The position numbers and the translations under genes were made by a program. Below, piece by piece: positions 42,326-51,061 of a stretch of DNA of 64,000 bases. Origin of the DNA: Planomicrobium soli (GTDB lineage: Bacteria; Bacillota; Bacilli; Bacillales_A; Planococcaceae); the NCBI RefSeq assembly GCF_003014655.1, contig NZ_PYAT01000013.1, positions 1 through 64,000 on the forward strand, in the 5' to 3' direction. Position 1 is the stretch's first letter, and every line of letters starts with the position of its first letter. The notes under the pieces are model-generated. The model saw only the letters and a list, made by a program, of their open reading frames with translations. It had not been told where the DNA came from and searched no databases.

Positions 42326-42355
42326 CCAATCGGAAAAAGAAAGAAGGAGTAAGGT

Positions 42356-44092
42356 ATGTTTGAAGTTTTATGGAAATTAAAATGGTTTTTTAAAGAAAAT
42401 TGGCTGCGCTATACAGTAGCCGTCGGACTATTGTTTATCGCGAATATCATCGAAATTATTCCGCCATGGTTGATTGGCGTAGCGATTGATTCGATTGCGG
42501 AAGGCAGATTGAACAGCACGCTGCTTTGGCAATACATTGCCGTCCTGGCCGGATCACTTGTACTTGCCTATGTCATCAATTTTATTTGGCAATACCAGCT
42601 GTTTGGTGGAGCTTATGTTATCGAGCGGCAGTTGCGCTCTAGTTTAATGGGTCATTTTCTAAAGATGACGCCGACGTTTTACGAAAAAAATCGGACCGGT
42701 GATCTGATGGCTCGGGCTACCAATGACTTACGGGCAATATCGGAAACAGCAGGGTTTGGAATCTTGACGCTCGTCGATTCAACTTTGTACATGGCAACGA
42801 TTATCGTTGCCATGGGCATGCTCGTATCATGGGAACTTACTTTTTTTGCGTTGATTCCACTGCCGATTCTGGCAATTGCCGTTCAGTTTTTGGGCAAAAA
42901 AATCCATGAGCGGTATATGGCAGCGCAAGACGCTTTCGGCGAGATGAACGACAGTGTACTGGAATCAGTCGGTGGTGTTCGTGTTATCCGTGCTTATGTG
43001 CAAGAACGCGCGTCTGAGCAGCAATTTGCTGAGATGACAGATGACGTTTATGAGAAAAACATGGCGGTCGAGCGAATAGACGCTTTGTTTACTCCAATCA
43101 CTAAGGTGCTTACGTCCATCAGCTATATGATTGGTCTGGGTTACGGCGCATTCCTTGTAGCGGATGGTACGATGACGCTTGGAGATCTTGTTGCATTCAA
43201 CGTCTACTTGGGAATGATTGTCTGGCCGATGTTTGCAATCGGCGAATTGATCAATACGCTGCAGCGTGGGAATGCTTCGCTTGACCGGGTCAACGAAACA
43301 CTCGACTATGCAGAAGATGTGGTTGATCCAGAGCACCCGAAATCTACTGAACGGCCAGAGAAAATCGGTTTTCAGGATGTCAGTTTTACGTATCCGCAGT
43401 CAAGTTCAATCAATTTGCAAGGCATCAATTTGTCAATGAACAGCGGGCAGACGCTCGGCATTGTCGGAAAAACCGGCAGCGGAAAAACGACTTTCATCAA
43501 GCAATTGTTAAGGGAATATCCGCTTGGTGAAGGTTCAATTCGGATGAACGAAATCGATTTGCATGATATGACAAAAGAACAACTCCGCAGCTGGATCGGT
43601 TATGTTCCGCAGGATCATGTATTGTTCTCGCGGACCATTCGTGCAAACATTCTGTTCGGAAAATCTGACGCAACCGAAGACGAGATTCGCAACGCGTTGC
43701 GCTTGTCTTATTTTGAAAACGACTTGGAAATGCTGCCGAATGGACTTGATACACTTGTCGGTGAAAAAGGGGTGGCTTTGTCCGGCGGGCAAAAACAGCG
43801 CATTTCCATTGCACGGGCCCTTATTAAAAATCCTGAAATTCTCATACTGGATGATTCCTTGTCGGCGGTGGATGCTAAAACCGAGGCGAAAATCATCGAG
43901 AATATACAGAGGGAACGCTCGGGCAAAACGACGATCATTACGACACACCGCCTATCAGCTGTCCAGCATGCTGATTGGATTGTCGTACTGGATGACGGAA
44001 AAGTCATCGAAGAAGGAACCCATAACGATTTGTTGAAGGCACACGGTTGGTACAATGAACAATTCCTCCGACAGCAAATCGAGGAGGTGTAA
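42356..44092 (+). CDS. Heterodimeric ABC multidrug exporter, degenerate-site subunit (YheI/BmrC type)
   Basis: The 578-residue half-transporter has six transmembrane helices (1-310) and an ATPase domain with Walker A GKTGSGKTT, signature LSGGQKQR and Walker B ILILDDSLSAVD. The catalytic Glu after Walker B is Asp, as in the non-consensus partner of asymmetric exporters such as BmrCD and TM287/288. AAGGAG precedes the ATG. It overlaps no gene but is 2 bases from its partner, so the two assemble together. It expels drugs or lipids; the leader region argues for drugs. Confidence 0.92.
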   Translation: MFEVLWKLKWFFKENWLRYTVAVGLLFIANIIEIIPPWLIGVAIDSIAEGRLNSTLLWQYIAVLAGSLVLAYVINFIWQYQLFGGAYVIERQLRSSLMGHFLKMTPTFYEKNRTGDLMARATNDLRAISETAGFGILTLVDSTLYMATIIVAMGMLVSWELTFFALIPLPILAIAVQFLGKKIHERYMAAQDAFGEMNDSVLESVGGVRVIRAYVQERASEQQFAEMTDDVYEKNMAVERIDALFTPITKVLTSISYMIGLGYGAFLVADGTMTLGDLVAFNVYLGMIVWPMFAIGELINTLQRGNASLDRVNETLDYAEDVVDPEHPKSTERPEKIGFQDVSFTYPQSSSINLQGINLSMNSGQTLGIVGKTGSGKTTFIKQLLREYPLGEGSIRMNEIDLHDMTKEQLRSWIGYVPQDHVLFSRTIRANILFGKSDATEDEIRNALRLSYFENDLEMLPNGLDTLVGEKGVALSGGQKQRISIARALIKNPEILILDDSLSAVDAKTEAKIIENIQRERSGKTTIITTHRLSAVQHADWIVVLDDGKVIEEGTHNDLLKAHGWYNEQFLRQQIEEV

Positions 44093-44094
44093 AA

Positions 44095-45849
44095 ATGGGG
44101 ACAGGGAAACGATTAATAAAATATTCAATGCAACATAAAGGGATTTTAATAACGGGAATGATTCTTTTGGCAATAGCGGTGGCAGCCGATTTGGCGGCGC
44201 CGCTCATTGCGAAAGAAATTATCGACAATCATATTGCCGGGGCAGAAGGGACGGTCGATTTCGAACCGATTGCCTGGCTGCTTGCAGTGTTTTTTGCTAC
44301 CGGGATCATGACTGCGGTTTTCCGGTATTTGCAGTATTTGTACCTGCAAAAAGGGGCAAACAGTATTATCAAGAAAATGCGAAATGATGTGTATGAGCAC
44401 ACACAAACGTTGCCAATACGTTATTTTGACAACTTGCCTGCGGGTAAAGTAGTGGCGCGTATTACGAACGATACAGAAGCGATCCGTGATTTGTTCGTGA
44501 CGGTATTGTCTCAATTTGCGACAAGCTTTATGTATATGGCCGGAATTTACGTGGCACTTTTTTACTTGAACTGGCAAATGGCGCTGATTACGCTTGGTTT
44601 AGTTCCGCTGTTATACGGATGGATGCTGTTTTACCGGAAGTTTGCTGCCAGCTATAACCACGTGGTACGGGAAAAATTGAGCGACATGAACGGGATGATC
44701 AATGAATCCATCCAAGGCATGACGATTATCCAAGCATTTCGCCGGGAAAAGCAGATGAAAGAAGAATTTGAAGAAATGAACGAAAAGCACTTTAAGTTTC
44801 AACAGAAATTGTTGTTCTTGGAAGCTGCAGCTTCTTACAATTTAGTCGGGGTGCTGCGCTCCATGACGTTCATTTTGTTCATTTGGTATTTTGGCGGAGC
44901 GGCATTGTCCGGCTCCGAAGTAGTTACGGTCGGGGTATTGTATGCTTTTGTGGATTACATTATCCGCCTGTTTAATCCAATCAGCGGAATCGTCAACCAG
45001 TTTGCTAAACTGGAAAAAGCGCTTGTTGCGGCAGAGCGGGTGTTCCGTTTGCTTGATGAAAAGGGCGAAGCGGTCAGCGATGAAAAAATTGCTCGCTACC
45101 GCGGCAATGTGCGGTTTGAGAAGGTCTGGTTCGCTTATAAGGAAGAGGAATATGTCCTGAAGGATATTTCTTTCGAAGCGAAGCAGGGGGAGACAGTTGC
45201 TCTGGTCGGCCATACGGGATCCGGAAAAAGTTCAATCATGAACTTGCTGTTCCGGTTCTATGATGTGACAGAAGGCGCGATTACGATTGACGGCATCAAT
45301 GTCCTTGAGATGAGCAGGCAATCGATGCGCGATCACATGGGCATCGTTTTGCAGGACCCGTATCTTTTTAGCGGCACCATTGAATCGAACATAACGCTTG
45401 GCGATAAACGCATCACGCGCAAAATGGTCGAAGGTGCACTTGTTGCAGTAGGCGGGGAGCGTGTGTTGAAGCATTTGCCGAAGGGCATCGATGAGCCGGT
45501 CGTGGAAAAGGGCAGCACGCTTTCTTCCGGACAGCGCCAATTGATTTCATTTGCCCGCGCGCTGGCATTCGACCCAGCTATTTTGATTTTGGATGAAGCA
45601 ACTTCCAATATCGATACAGAAACAGAAGAAATCATCCAGCATGCGATGAATGTACTGAAGAAAGGGCGTACAACATTCATCATCGCACACCGGCTGTCCA
45701 CCATCAAAAATGCGGACCGCATCTTGGTGCTCGACCACGGCAGAATTGCTGAAACAGGTTCTCACGAAGAGCTGATGAAGCTCGGCGGAATTTATTTTCA
45801 GATGTACCAAATTCAATCAGGAGTGTCCCAAACCCAGACTGTTGGGTAA
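44095..45849 (+). CDS. Heterodimeric ABC multidrug exporter, catalytic-site subunit (YheH/BmrD type)
   Basis: The 584-residue half-transporter has six transmembrane helices and an ATPase domain with Walker A GHTGSGKSS and a full Walker B plus Glu (ILILDEATSNID). Its signature is altered to LSSGQRQL, so the two subunits share one good and one poor ATP site. AGGAGG spans the end of the previous gene. It is shorter than B. subtilis BmrD (673), lacking that protein's extra extracytoplasmic insertion. The terminator overlaps its stop codon. Confidence 0.92.
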   Translation: MGTGKRLIKYSMQHKGILITGMILLAIAVAADLAAPLIAKEIIDNHIAGAEGTVDFEPIAWLLAVFFATGIMTAVFRYLQYLYLQKGANSIIKKMRNDVYEHTQTLPIRYFDNLPAGKVVARITNDTEAIRDLFVTVLSQFATSFMYMAGIYVALFYLNWQMALITLGLVPLLYGWMLFYRKFAASYNHVVREKLSDMNGMINESIQGMTIIQAFRREKQMKEEFEEMNEKHFKFQQKLLFLEAAASYNLVGVLRSMTFILFIWYFGGAALSGSEVVTVGVLYAFVDYIIRLFNPISGIVNQFAKLEKALVAAERVFRLLDEKGEAVSDEKIARYRGNVRFEKVWFAYKEEEYVLKDISFEAKQGETVALVGHTGSGKSSIMNLLFRFYDVTEGAITIDGINVLEMSRQSMRDHMGIVLQDPYLFSGTIESNITLGDKRITRKMVEGALVAVGGERVLKHLPKGIDEPVVEKGSTLSSGQRQLISFARALAFDPAILILDEATSNIDTETEEIIQHAMNVLKKGRTTFIIAHRLSTIKNADRILVLDHGRIAETGSHEELMKLGGIYFQMYQIQSGVSQTQTVG

Positions 45850-45868
45850 GGGGCATTCCCTTTTTTAT
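45848..45868 (+). terminator. Short terminator of the exporter operon
   Basis: AAGGGG-CAT-TCCCTT with T6 overlaps the stop codon. The stem is short. Confidence 0.6.
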
Positions 45869-45869
45869 A

Positions 45870-46136
45870 GATAATTATTAAAGAAGGAAGAAAAAGGTTA
45901 AATTCAAAGTGGAAGTTGAAAAGAGCTTCAGGTGGGCGCTTTCCACGGACTGACTGCCGAATCTCCTCGTGCTATGCGCTACGGGATTTCTGCAGTTAGT
46001 TTTTCCTTTTAACCCAACAAAAAAAGACCAACAAATTGAATGTGGATAGAGGTCTTTTCAATTTGCATTTTTTCTTTTTGTACTTCAAAAAAGAACCTGT
46101 TACCTTCAGGATGCTTTTCTTTTGCTTAATAAAGAA
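45870..46136. other. Gene-free gap with GC-rich repeat-like segment
   Basis: Positions 45930-45990 carry GGCGCTTTCCACGGACTGAC and CTCCTCGTGCTATGCGCTAC, resembling intergenic repeats common in Bacillales (GCGCTTTCCGCGG type). A weak hairpin AAAAGACC/GGTCTTTT (46022-46029, 46051-46058) follows. No gene. Confidence 0.45.
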
Positions 46137-46162
46137 GTTTGAATATTTTTGTAAAGGGGAAC
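46137..46162 (+). promoter_or_regulatory. Candidate SigB promoter
   Basis: GTTTGA (46137-46142), 14 bases, GGGAAC (46157-46162) compares with GTTTAA-N12-14-GGGTAT. It lies 37 bases upstream of a gene with a stress-protein domain, which raises its credibility. Confidence 0.5.
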
Positions 46163-46198
46163 CTGGGTGTGTAGACTCTTCAAACTAGGGGGATTAAT

Positions 46199-46885
46199 AT
46201 GGAAAAAAATAATCGTGATGATTCTGTCCGAAAAGATTGGCAAGAGACTCAGCAATTCCAGGCGGCAGATCCAGGTGCAGACAGGAATATCGAAAAAGGA
46301 GAACGAGGGGATAACGAACTTCGAGAAAGCGGCACTTCAAACACTAACAACGATAGTTCGAACGAGCCTTACCATTCCGATGGGGAAACCACACTCAGAA
46401 AAAAAGACCCGGATAATCCAGCGGACTGGCGGGAATCGGAAGCAGCAAATCCGAGTAGAGAAACCGGTTGGCAAAAAAGCAATGATTGGGACGACACCAT
46501 TCGGGAACCAGAGGGAACCTTTACAACGGGGGAACGCGGTAACGTAATAAACAGCGCAACTTGGGATCCAGATAGTCACTTACGTGAAGAAGATGTAGGG
46601 CACGTAGATGTGAATGATTACACCCAAACCAGCTCACCTGAAAACCAACCGGAGGAACAACAGACTAAACTTCACGAAGAGCGTTTGAACGTGAACAAAG
46701 ACCGTGTTCAAAAGGAGAAGTAAATGTAGGAAAGCACGTCTGGTTTGAATCAATGCAGAAAACGCGGGAATGGAATTGCAGACACCTTTTAGTAGGAGGT
46801 AGCAACTAGTTTCACATTCCCATGGATAAGGAAGAGCCGCGAGAGAATTTTTCACTTCTATTAAAACTGTCTTAGTAAAGTAACA
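46199..46885 (+). pseudogene. DUF2382 (YsnF/AvaK-like) stress protein, frameshifted
   Basis: The open frame (46199-46723, 174 residues) is very hydrophilic and ends with KLHEERLNVNKDRVQKEK. The DUF2382 domain starts just there (LxEErLxVxKxxVxxGEVxVxK). In the +1 frame from about 46710 the sequence continues as KGEVNVGKHV, then ESMQKTRE, and another frame gives IPMDKEEPREN. So at least two frameshifts, the first at the AAAAGG run 46709-46714, have destroyed a DUF2382 domain. Members are general stress proteins, in line with the SigB-like promoter. The truncated N-terminal part might still be made. Confidence 0.7.
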
Positions 46886-47801
46886 ATAGGTTAGATGGAA
46901 ATTCCTGATGAATCCAAAGCACACAAAAGATTTTTTGGAAGTTTAAAATAAAAAGTCTTACTTAGTAAAAACTGAATTGAGCCCTGAATGGTAGACACTT
47001 AAAAAGTGCGTACCATTCAGGGCTCAATTTATTGTAGTGACAATTTACGGTGTTCTCTTTTTTAATGAAAAATTCTTTTATAAGTTAGATTCGTATATTT
47101 AAAGAAACTCATGAAAAACATTAGCAGTCCATTGATTCTTTTCAGTTTCTTTATCATATAAGTGCCTAAGTAGGGAAGTGAAAACACGGTTTCCAGGCTC
47201 ATCGTAGAAATCAGTGCCTCCGGTTTGGCGTCACTAATAGGTGGGAGGCGAAGGTGGGCGTACTGAAACAGCCGCATACTGTCATAAACCTGAGAAGAAA
47301 ATTGTAATCTTCTCTGCTTCTTTGTTTTTGTCTCAAACTGCTTTCATGATTTCTGAGCAACAACTTCGGAAAAAAGTAACCGAAGCGTTGCTTGAATTAT
47401 GCGAAACAGGGGATATTCAATGGATTTAATGAAATAGAACTAAAGTAGAGTAATAAATTTCAAAGAGACCTCTTAATGAATGATTAGTGGACATACTATC
47501 GAATTATAGGTGGTTTTTCTAAATGAATTACATAATCATACAATCAGAGACCTTTGTATAAGGATACTGGTTTTTCTCAAATCCTGTGTAAAATATAGAT
47601 CCAAATAGATGCAATTTATCTTTTAAAGTGACATATTAAGTTATACTTGTGAAATTGATATTCAATGAAATATCGAATTTCCCTGACTTTATTTATAGCT
47701 AAATAGACTTTTTACCAGCACCGGCGCTTCAAAGAAGTGAGTGGAGTCAGAGAGCTTTTGTTACAAAAATGTTTAACTCCCCTGATAAAGAGGCAAACAA
47801 A
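46886..47801. other. Gene-poor 0.9-kb stretch
   Basis: Apart from the hairpin at 46975-47029 no feature is supported. Two short frames (47062-47277 minus, 47241-47429 plus) lack ribosome binding sites and family resemblance. The stretch is AT-rich and looks like decayed sequence. Confidence 0.5.
46975..47029. repeat. Long perfect hairpin
   Basis: A 19-base arm (46975-46993) is an exact inverted copy of 47011-47029. The 17-base centre holds CACTT/AAGTG (46996-47000, 47004-47008). It may be a strong terminator of a lost gene or a small inverted-repeat element. Confidence 0.7.
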
Positions 47802-47826
47802 AAAGCGCGGAACTTTTCCGCGCTTT
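47802..47826 (-). terminator. Terminator of yheE
   Basis: AAAGCGCGGAA pairs exactly with TTCCGCGCTTT around CTT and overlaps the stop codon of the minus-strand gene. Confidence 0.85.
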
Positions 47827-48028
47827 AATCGTATACATGAAAGAGCATAAGTTCGTGGATCATCTTTTTGACGGCTTCTTCGTCATCAGGCTGCTTGGAC
47901 ATCCAAACAATGCGGCCGTCTGGATGGTATTCACCCGTAATCCGCTCATTTCGATAAAAAAATGAAATGTTCCACCCTGGAAGTTGGCGATTTTCAAACA
48001 TTGGTGTAAATTTAAAATGTTGCAGCAT
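47825..48028 (-). CDS. yheE: YheE family protein (DUF5342)
   Basis: The 67-residue cytoplasmic protein of unknown function is conserved beside yheB-yheA in Bacillales. Recognisable stretches are MLQHFKFTPMF, GWNISFFYRNERITGEYHPD and the C-terminal HELMLFHVYD. The ribosome binding site AAAGGAGG precedes the start. It diverges from yheB. Confidence 0.82.
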   Translation of the reverse strand: MLQHFKFTPMFENRQLPGWNISFFYRNERITGEYHPDGRIVWMSKQPDDEEAVKKMIHELMLFHVYD

Positions 48029-48102
48029 ATGAATCCTCCTTTGCTTTTCAATTTCATTATAGGTGGAGTGGAGCTGATTAACAAAGAAGAAAAAAGAAAT
48101 GA

Positions 48103-49260
48103 GTGACGGAATTGAATATATTTGTGACCATTTTACTTATGATGACTATAGGCGCTTTGATCGGGGGGTTTACGAATTATATCGCTATTAAGATGTTATT
48201 CCGGCCTTATAAAGCGTTGTACATTGGCAAGTGGCGGCTGCCTTTCACACCCGGGCTGATACCGAAACGCCGCGATGAATTATCGACTCAACTTGGCCGG
48301 ACGATCGTTCAGCATTTGTTAACGCCGGAAACGTTCAAAAAGCGTTTCTTTAATGAAGAAATGACCCGGAAAACAGAAAGATGGATTCAAAAACAGTTGG
48401 AAGTTCAGGTGTTCCAATCGCCGAGAACCATTAATGGGTGGCTTGAAGGAGTCGGCCAGCACGGGATTGATGCCCGCGTTGAAAGAAAGCTTGATGAATT
48501 GGTCGACCGCCAAGCGTTGGCGCTTGCCGATTATATCGAAGGGAAAACTGTAGGAGAATTGATACCTGACAAGTGGAAAGACGAAACGGAACTGAAACTG
48601 GTTCAAGGCGCGAAATATGCGATTGACCGCGGTTCGGATTATTTTTCTTCTCTTGAAGGCCGTGCCACGATCAAGAATTTTCTAGATGAATTTTTGGCTT
48701 CCCGTGGGCGTATCGGCAACATGCTGCATTCTTTGATAGGGGAGTCACGGCCGATTGTGGATCGTATCCAGCCAGAAATTATCAAATTTCTAAATTCCCC
48801 TCGGACGTTTGAATTTGCTGTAACGCTTGCTTACGGAGAGTGGGAAAAGTTCCAAGAACGGAAAGCCGATGAGTTATTAGGGGAATTCGACTTTAAACCA
48901 GCCCTTCATACCGTAAAACAATACGTCAAAGAAACGGCCAATGTCGAAGGACGTTTAAACGCGACACTTGCTGAGACTTGGCCAACAGGGGTAGAATGGA
49001 CAAGAACCAACTTCACTCCGCTTGTGACGGAGTTCATCTTCCAGCAGGGAGAAGAAAAATTAGAAGAAACTTTGCTGAAAATCGACATTGAAGGCATGGT
49101 GAAAACGCAAGTTGATTCTCTTCCATTAGAACGCTTAGAAGAATTGGTTCTTGGAATTTCACAAAGAGAATTGAAAATGATCACGGCACTGGGGTTCGTT
49201 CTTGGGGGCGTAATCGGAATCTTCCAAGGGCTTCTTAGTCTCATGATGAATACAATTTAA
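48103..49260 (+). CDS. yheB: DUF445 membrane protein
   Basis: The 385-residue protein has a transmembrane segment at each end (about 5-27 and 362-382) and a long helical middle, as in DUF445. The family signature GALIGGFTNYIAIKMLFRPY and FTPGLIPKRRDELS is near the N-terminus. Function unknown; the end anchors suggest a membrane-tethered coiled structure. The GTG start has only a weak A/G-rich site, so the exact start is uncertain. yheA follows 12 bases later. Confidence 0.87.
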   Translation: MTELNIFVTILLMMTIGALIGGFTNYIAIKMLFRPYKALYIGKWRLPFTPGLIPKRRDELSTQLGRTIVQHLLTPETFKKRFFNEEMTRKTERWIQKQLEVQVFQSPRTINGWLEGVGQHGIDARVERKLDELVDRQALALADYIEGKTVGELIPDKWKDETELKLVQGAKYAIDRGSDYFSSLEGRATIKNFLDEFLASRGRIGNMLHSLIGESRPIVDRIQPEIIKFLNSPRTFEFAVTLAYGEWEKFQERKADELLGEFDFKPALHTVKQYVKETANVEGRLNATLAETWPTGVEWTRTNFTPLVTEFIFQQGEEKLEETLLKIDIEGMVKTQVDSLPLERLEELVLGISQRELKMITALGFVLGGVIGIFQGLLSLMMNTI

Positions 49261-49272
49261 AGGAGAATGATG

Positions 49273-49620
49273 ATGGCAGTAAACATTTACGACGACATTA
49301 ACAAATTAGCAAGCACGTTCCGTGAGACAGAGGAATTCGGTAAACTTCAAGCGGCAGTTGCAGCAGTAACTGCGGATGATGAGGCAAATGATTTGTTCAA
49401 AAGTTTCCGCGATCTTCAAATCACGCTTCAACAAAAACAAGCGCAAGGCGAAGAGATTACTGAAGAAGAAATAATGGGAGCTCAGCAAACTGCTCAAGCG
49501 GCACAGCAAAATCCAAAAATCTTGGCAATGCTAGAAGCTGAAATGGGCTTGAGCCAGATGATCGAAGAAGTTAACCGTGTATTGATTCAGCCGGTTCAAT
49601 CTTTATACGAAAGCATGTAA
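49273..49620 (+). CDS. yheA: YheA/YmcA/YlbF-family protein
   Basis: The 115-residue helical cytoplasmic protein has the family stretch LFKSFRDLQITLQQKQAQGE and the closing NRVLIQPVQSLYESM. Relatives YmcA and YlbF form a complex that steers RNase Y; YheA itself is less studied. Three consecutive ATG codons start at 49267, 49270 and 49273 after AGGAG (49261-49265); the last has the best spacing. The operon with yheB ends in the terminator just before yhaR. Confidence 0.87.
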   Translation: MAVNIYDDINKLASTFRETEEFGKLQAAVAAVTADDEANDLFKSFRDLQITLQQKQAQGEEITEEEIMGAQQTAQAAQQNPKILAMLEAEMGLSQMIEEVNRVLIQPVQSLYESM

Positions 49621-49651
49621 AACTTTCTCTTAAATAAAGGGATAAAAGAAG

Positions 49652-49711
49652 AAGACACCGAATACGTAAAGATGAATGCTAATTCATTTTACGAAAGGGT
49701 GTCTTTTTTTT
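49652..49711 (+). terminator. Large terminator hairpin abutting yhaR
   Basis: AAGACACC (49652-49659) with GGTGTCTT (49698-49705), CGTAAA with TTTACG, and ATGAAT with ATTCAT form nested stems, followed by T8. It ends yheB-yheA transcription one base before the yhaR start codon. The only purine-rich candidate ribosome binding site for yhaR (AAAGGG 49694-49699) is inside it. Confidence 0.85.
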
Positions 49712-50491
49712 ATGTATGAAACCATCCAATTAATAAAAGAAGGCCGTGTTGGCCACTTGCTGTTAAACAGGCCGAAATCGATGAATGCAATGAACGGCTT
49801 GATGATGAAGGAATTGGCTGACTGTTTTGAAACGCTGCTTCAAGACAACACGCTTCAAGTACTAATCGTCCGCGGAGAAGGCAGGGCTTTTTCTGCTGGA
49901 GGCGATATTAAAGAAATGATGGACCCCGAACAGCCAATGGATATCGACACAGTGATGAAAGATGTTTCCCGCTTGGCAAAAGCCCTTTATACGCTGCCGC
50001 AAATCACTATTGCAGCGATACACGGCGCGTCAGCCGGGCTTGGCTTCAGCATTGCGCTTGCATGCGACCACATCATTGCAGAAGAAAACAGTAAATTGGC
50101 GATGAATTTTATCGGCATCGGACTCGTTCCGGATGGAGGCGGGCATTTTTTCTTGAAAGAGCGTGTCGGAATTCCGAAAGCAAAGCAAATCATTTGGGCA
50201 GGGCAAACATTGAAAGCGCATGATGCAATGGCCAAAGGGCTGGTGGATGAAGTGACGGCAGAAGGACGGGCGCTTGAACATGCAGAAGCTTATGCAGAAG
50301 AAATGTTGGCATCGCCGCTGCGGGCTAAGCTGGCTTCAAAACATGCGTTGCATCAATTGAAGATCGAAGAACTTGATAAAGTGCTGGATATGGAAGCGGC
50401 TGCACAGTCAGCCATGCGAAAATCCAAAGACCACCTTGAAGGGATCCAGGCATTTGTTGAAAAACGTAAGCCGGAATTTACAGGAAAATAA
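49712..50491 (+). CDS. yhaR: Enoyl-CoA hydratase/isomerase family protein
   Basis: The 259-residue crotonase-fold enzyme has the oxyanion-hole segments EGRAFSAGGDIKEM and HGASAGLGFSIALACDHIIA and the acidic region LVPDGGGHFFL. It acts on acyl-CoA thioesters; the exact reaction is unknown. ATG 49712 begins right after a terminator T tract, with AAAGGG 12 bases away, so initiation may be weak. ATG 49676 is in frame but inside the hairpin. Confidence 0.87.
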   Translation: MYETIQLIKEGRVGHLLLNRPKSMNAMNGLMMKELADCFETLLQDNTLQVLIVRGEGRAFSAGGDIKEMMDPEQPMDIDTVMKDVSRLAKALYTLPQITIAAIHGASAGLGFSIALACDHIIAEENSKLAMNFIGIGLVPDGGGHFFLKERVGIPKAKQIIWAGQTLKAHDAMAKGLVDEVTAEGRALEHAEAYAEEMLASPLRAKLASKHALHQLKIEELDKVLDMEAAAQSAMRKSKDHLEGIQAFVEKRKPEFTGK

Positions 50492-50715
50492 CTTTATCCT
50501 GGGCGGCATTCAACTTCTTTTCTGAGAGCGGCAATTAGAGGGGGGATGTATGAGTTGAAGAGAAGTTCTCATGCTCCCTTTCTAGTTATGAAGGAAGCCA
50601 AGAAGCGAGACAGCAGCTCCCGCAGACGCGAAGCGGCTTGTCGCTCATTTACGCAAAGCGCAGCTTTTGCGGAACAGTAACTACAGCAAATGTGATAGCT
50701 TTCTTTCTAAAATAA
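50492..50715. repeat. Gap with GC-rich repeat-like segment
   Basis: Positions 50600-50690 (AGCGAGACAGCAGCTCCCGC, CGAAGCGGCTTGTCGCTC, AAAGCGCAGCTTTTGCGG) contain several short inverted repeats and resemble intergenic repeats of related genomes. No gene. Confidence 0.4.
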
Positions 50716-50717
50716 GG

Positions 50718-50747
50718 AAAAGCATGGCGAACCTCGCCATGCTTTTT
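50718..50747 (-). terminator. Terminator of yhzD
   Basis: AAAGCATGGCGA/TCGCCATGCTTT perfect stem with 3-base loop and T tract. Confidence 0.9.
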
Positions 50748-50752
50748 GTCTT

Positions 50753-50938
50753 TTATGAATGGAACAGCAATAATTTTCCGTCAGGTGATACAAAGCGGTG
50801 AGTTTGGTCTAACAAGGCTTTTTCTTCAAGAAGTGCTTGCCCTTTTTCTTTTGCTTCATCATCATTTAAGGCGGTAACTGTTTCTTCCGCAATCAATTTT
50901 CCGGTTTGTTCATAGGCCGTTAATTTATATATTTTCAT
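50753..50938 (-). CDS. yhzD: YhzD-like small protein
   Basis: The 61-residue cytoplasmic protein of unknown function, MKIYKLTAYEQTGKLIAEET and ending FVSPDGKLLLFHS, corresponds in size and place to B. subtilis YhzD. AAAGGATGG precedes the ATG. It diverges from yhaQ. Confidence 0.78.
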   Translation of the reverse strand: MKIYKLTAYEQTGKLIAEETVTALNDDEAKEKGQALLEEKALLDQTHRFVSPDGKLLLFHS

Positions 50939-51061
50939 GCTGAAACCATCCTTTCTGAATGCTTATTCATTTTAAGTATAGCCGGTTTTATTTCAAAAGT
51001 CCTCCAATTGCGAAACATTTTATAGGGCATTTCGTATTACTAGGGGAGAGGAGGAGTCTAT

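Noticed and set aside
46167-46547. Alternative 126-codon frame overlapping the DUF2382 gene
   Set aside because: The other frame has the ribosome binding site, acidic hydrophilic composition and the DUF2382 start; this one is its shadow.
47062-47277. 71-codon minus-strand frame in the gene-poor stretch
   Set aside because: No good ribosome binding site, no recognised domain, and no neighbouring operon; likely chance or decayed sequence.
47241-47429. 62-codon plus-strand frame
   Set aside because: No ribosome binding site and no family resemblance; overlaps the previous spurious frame.
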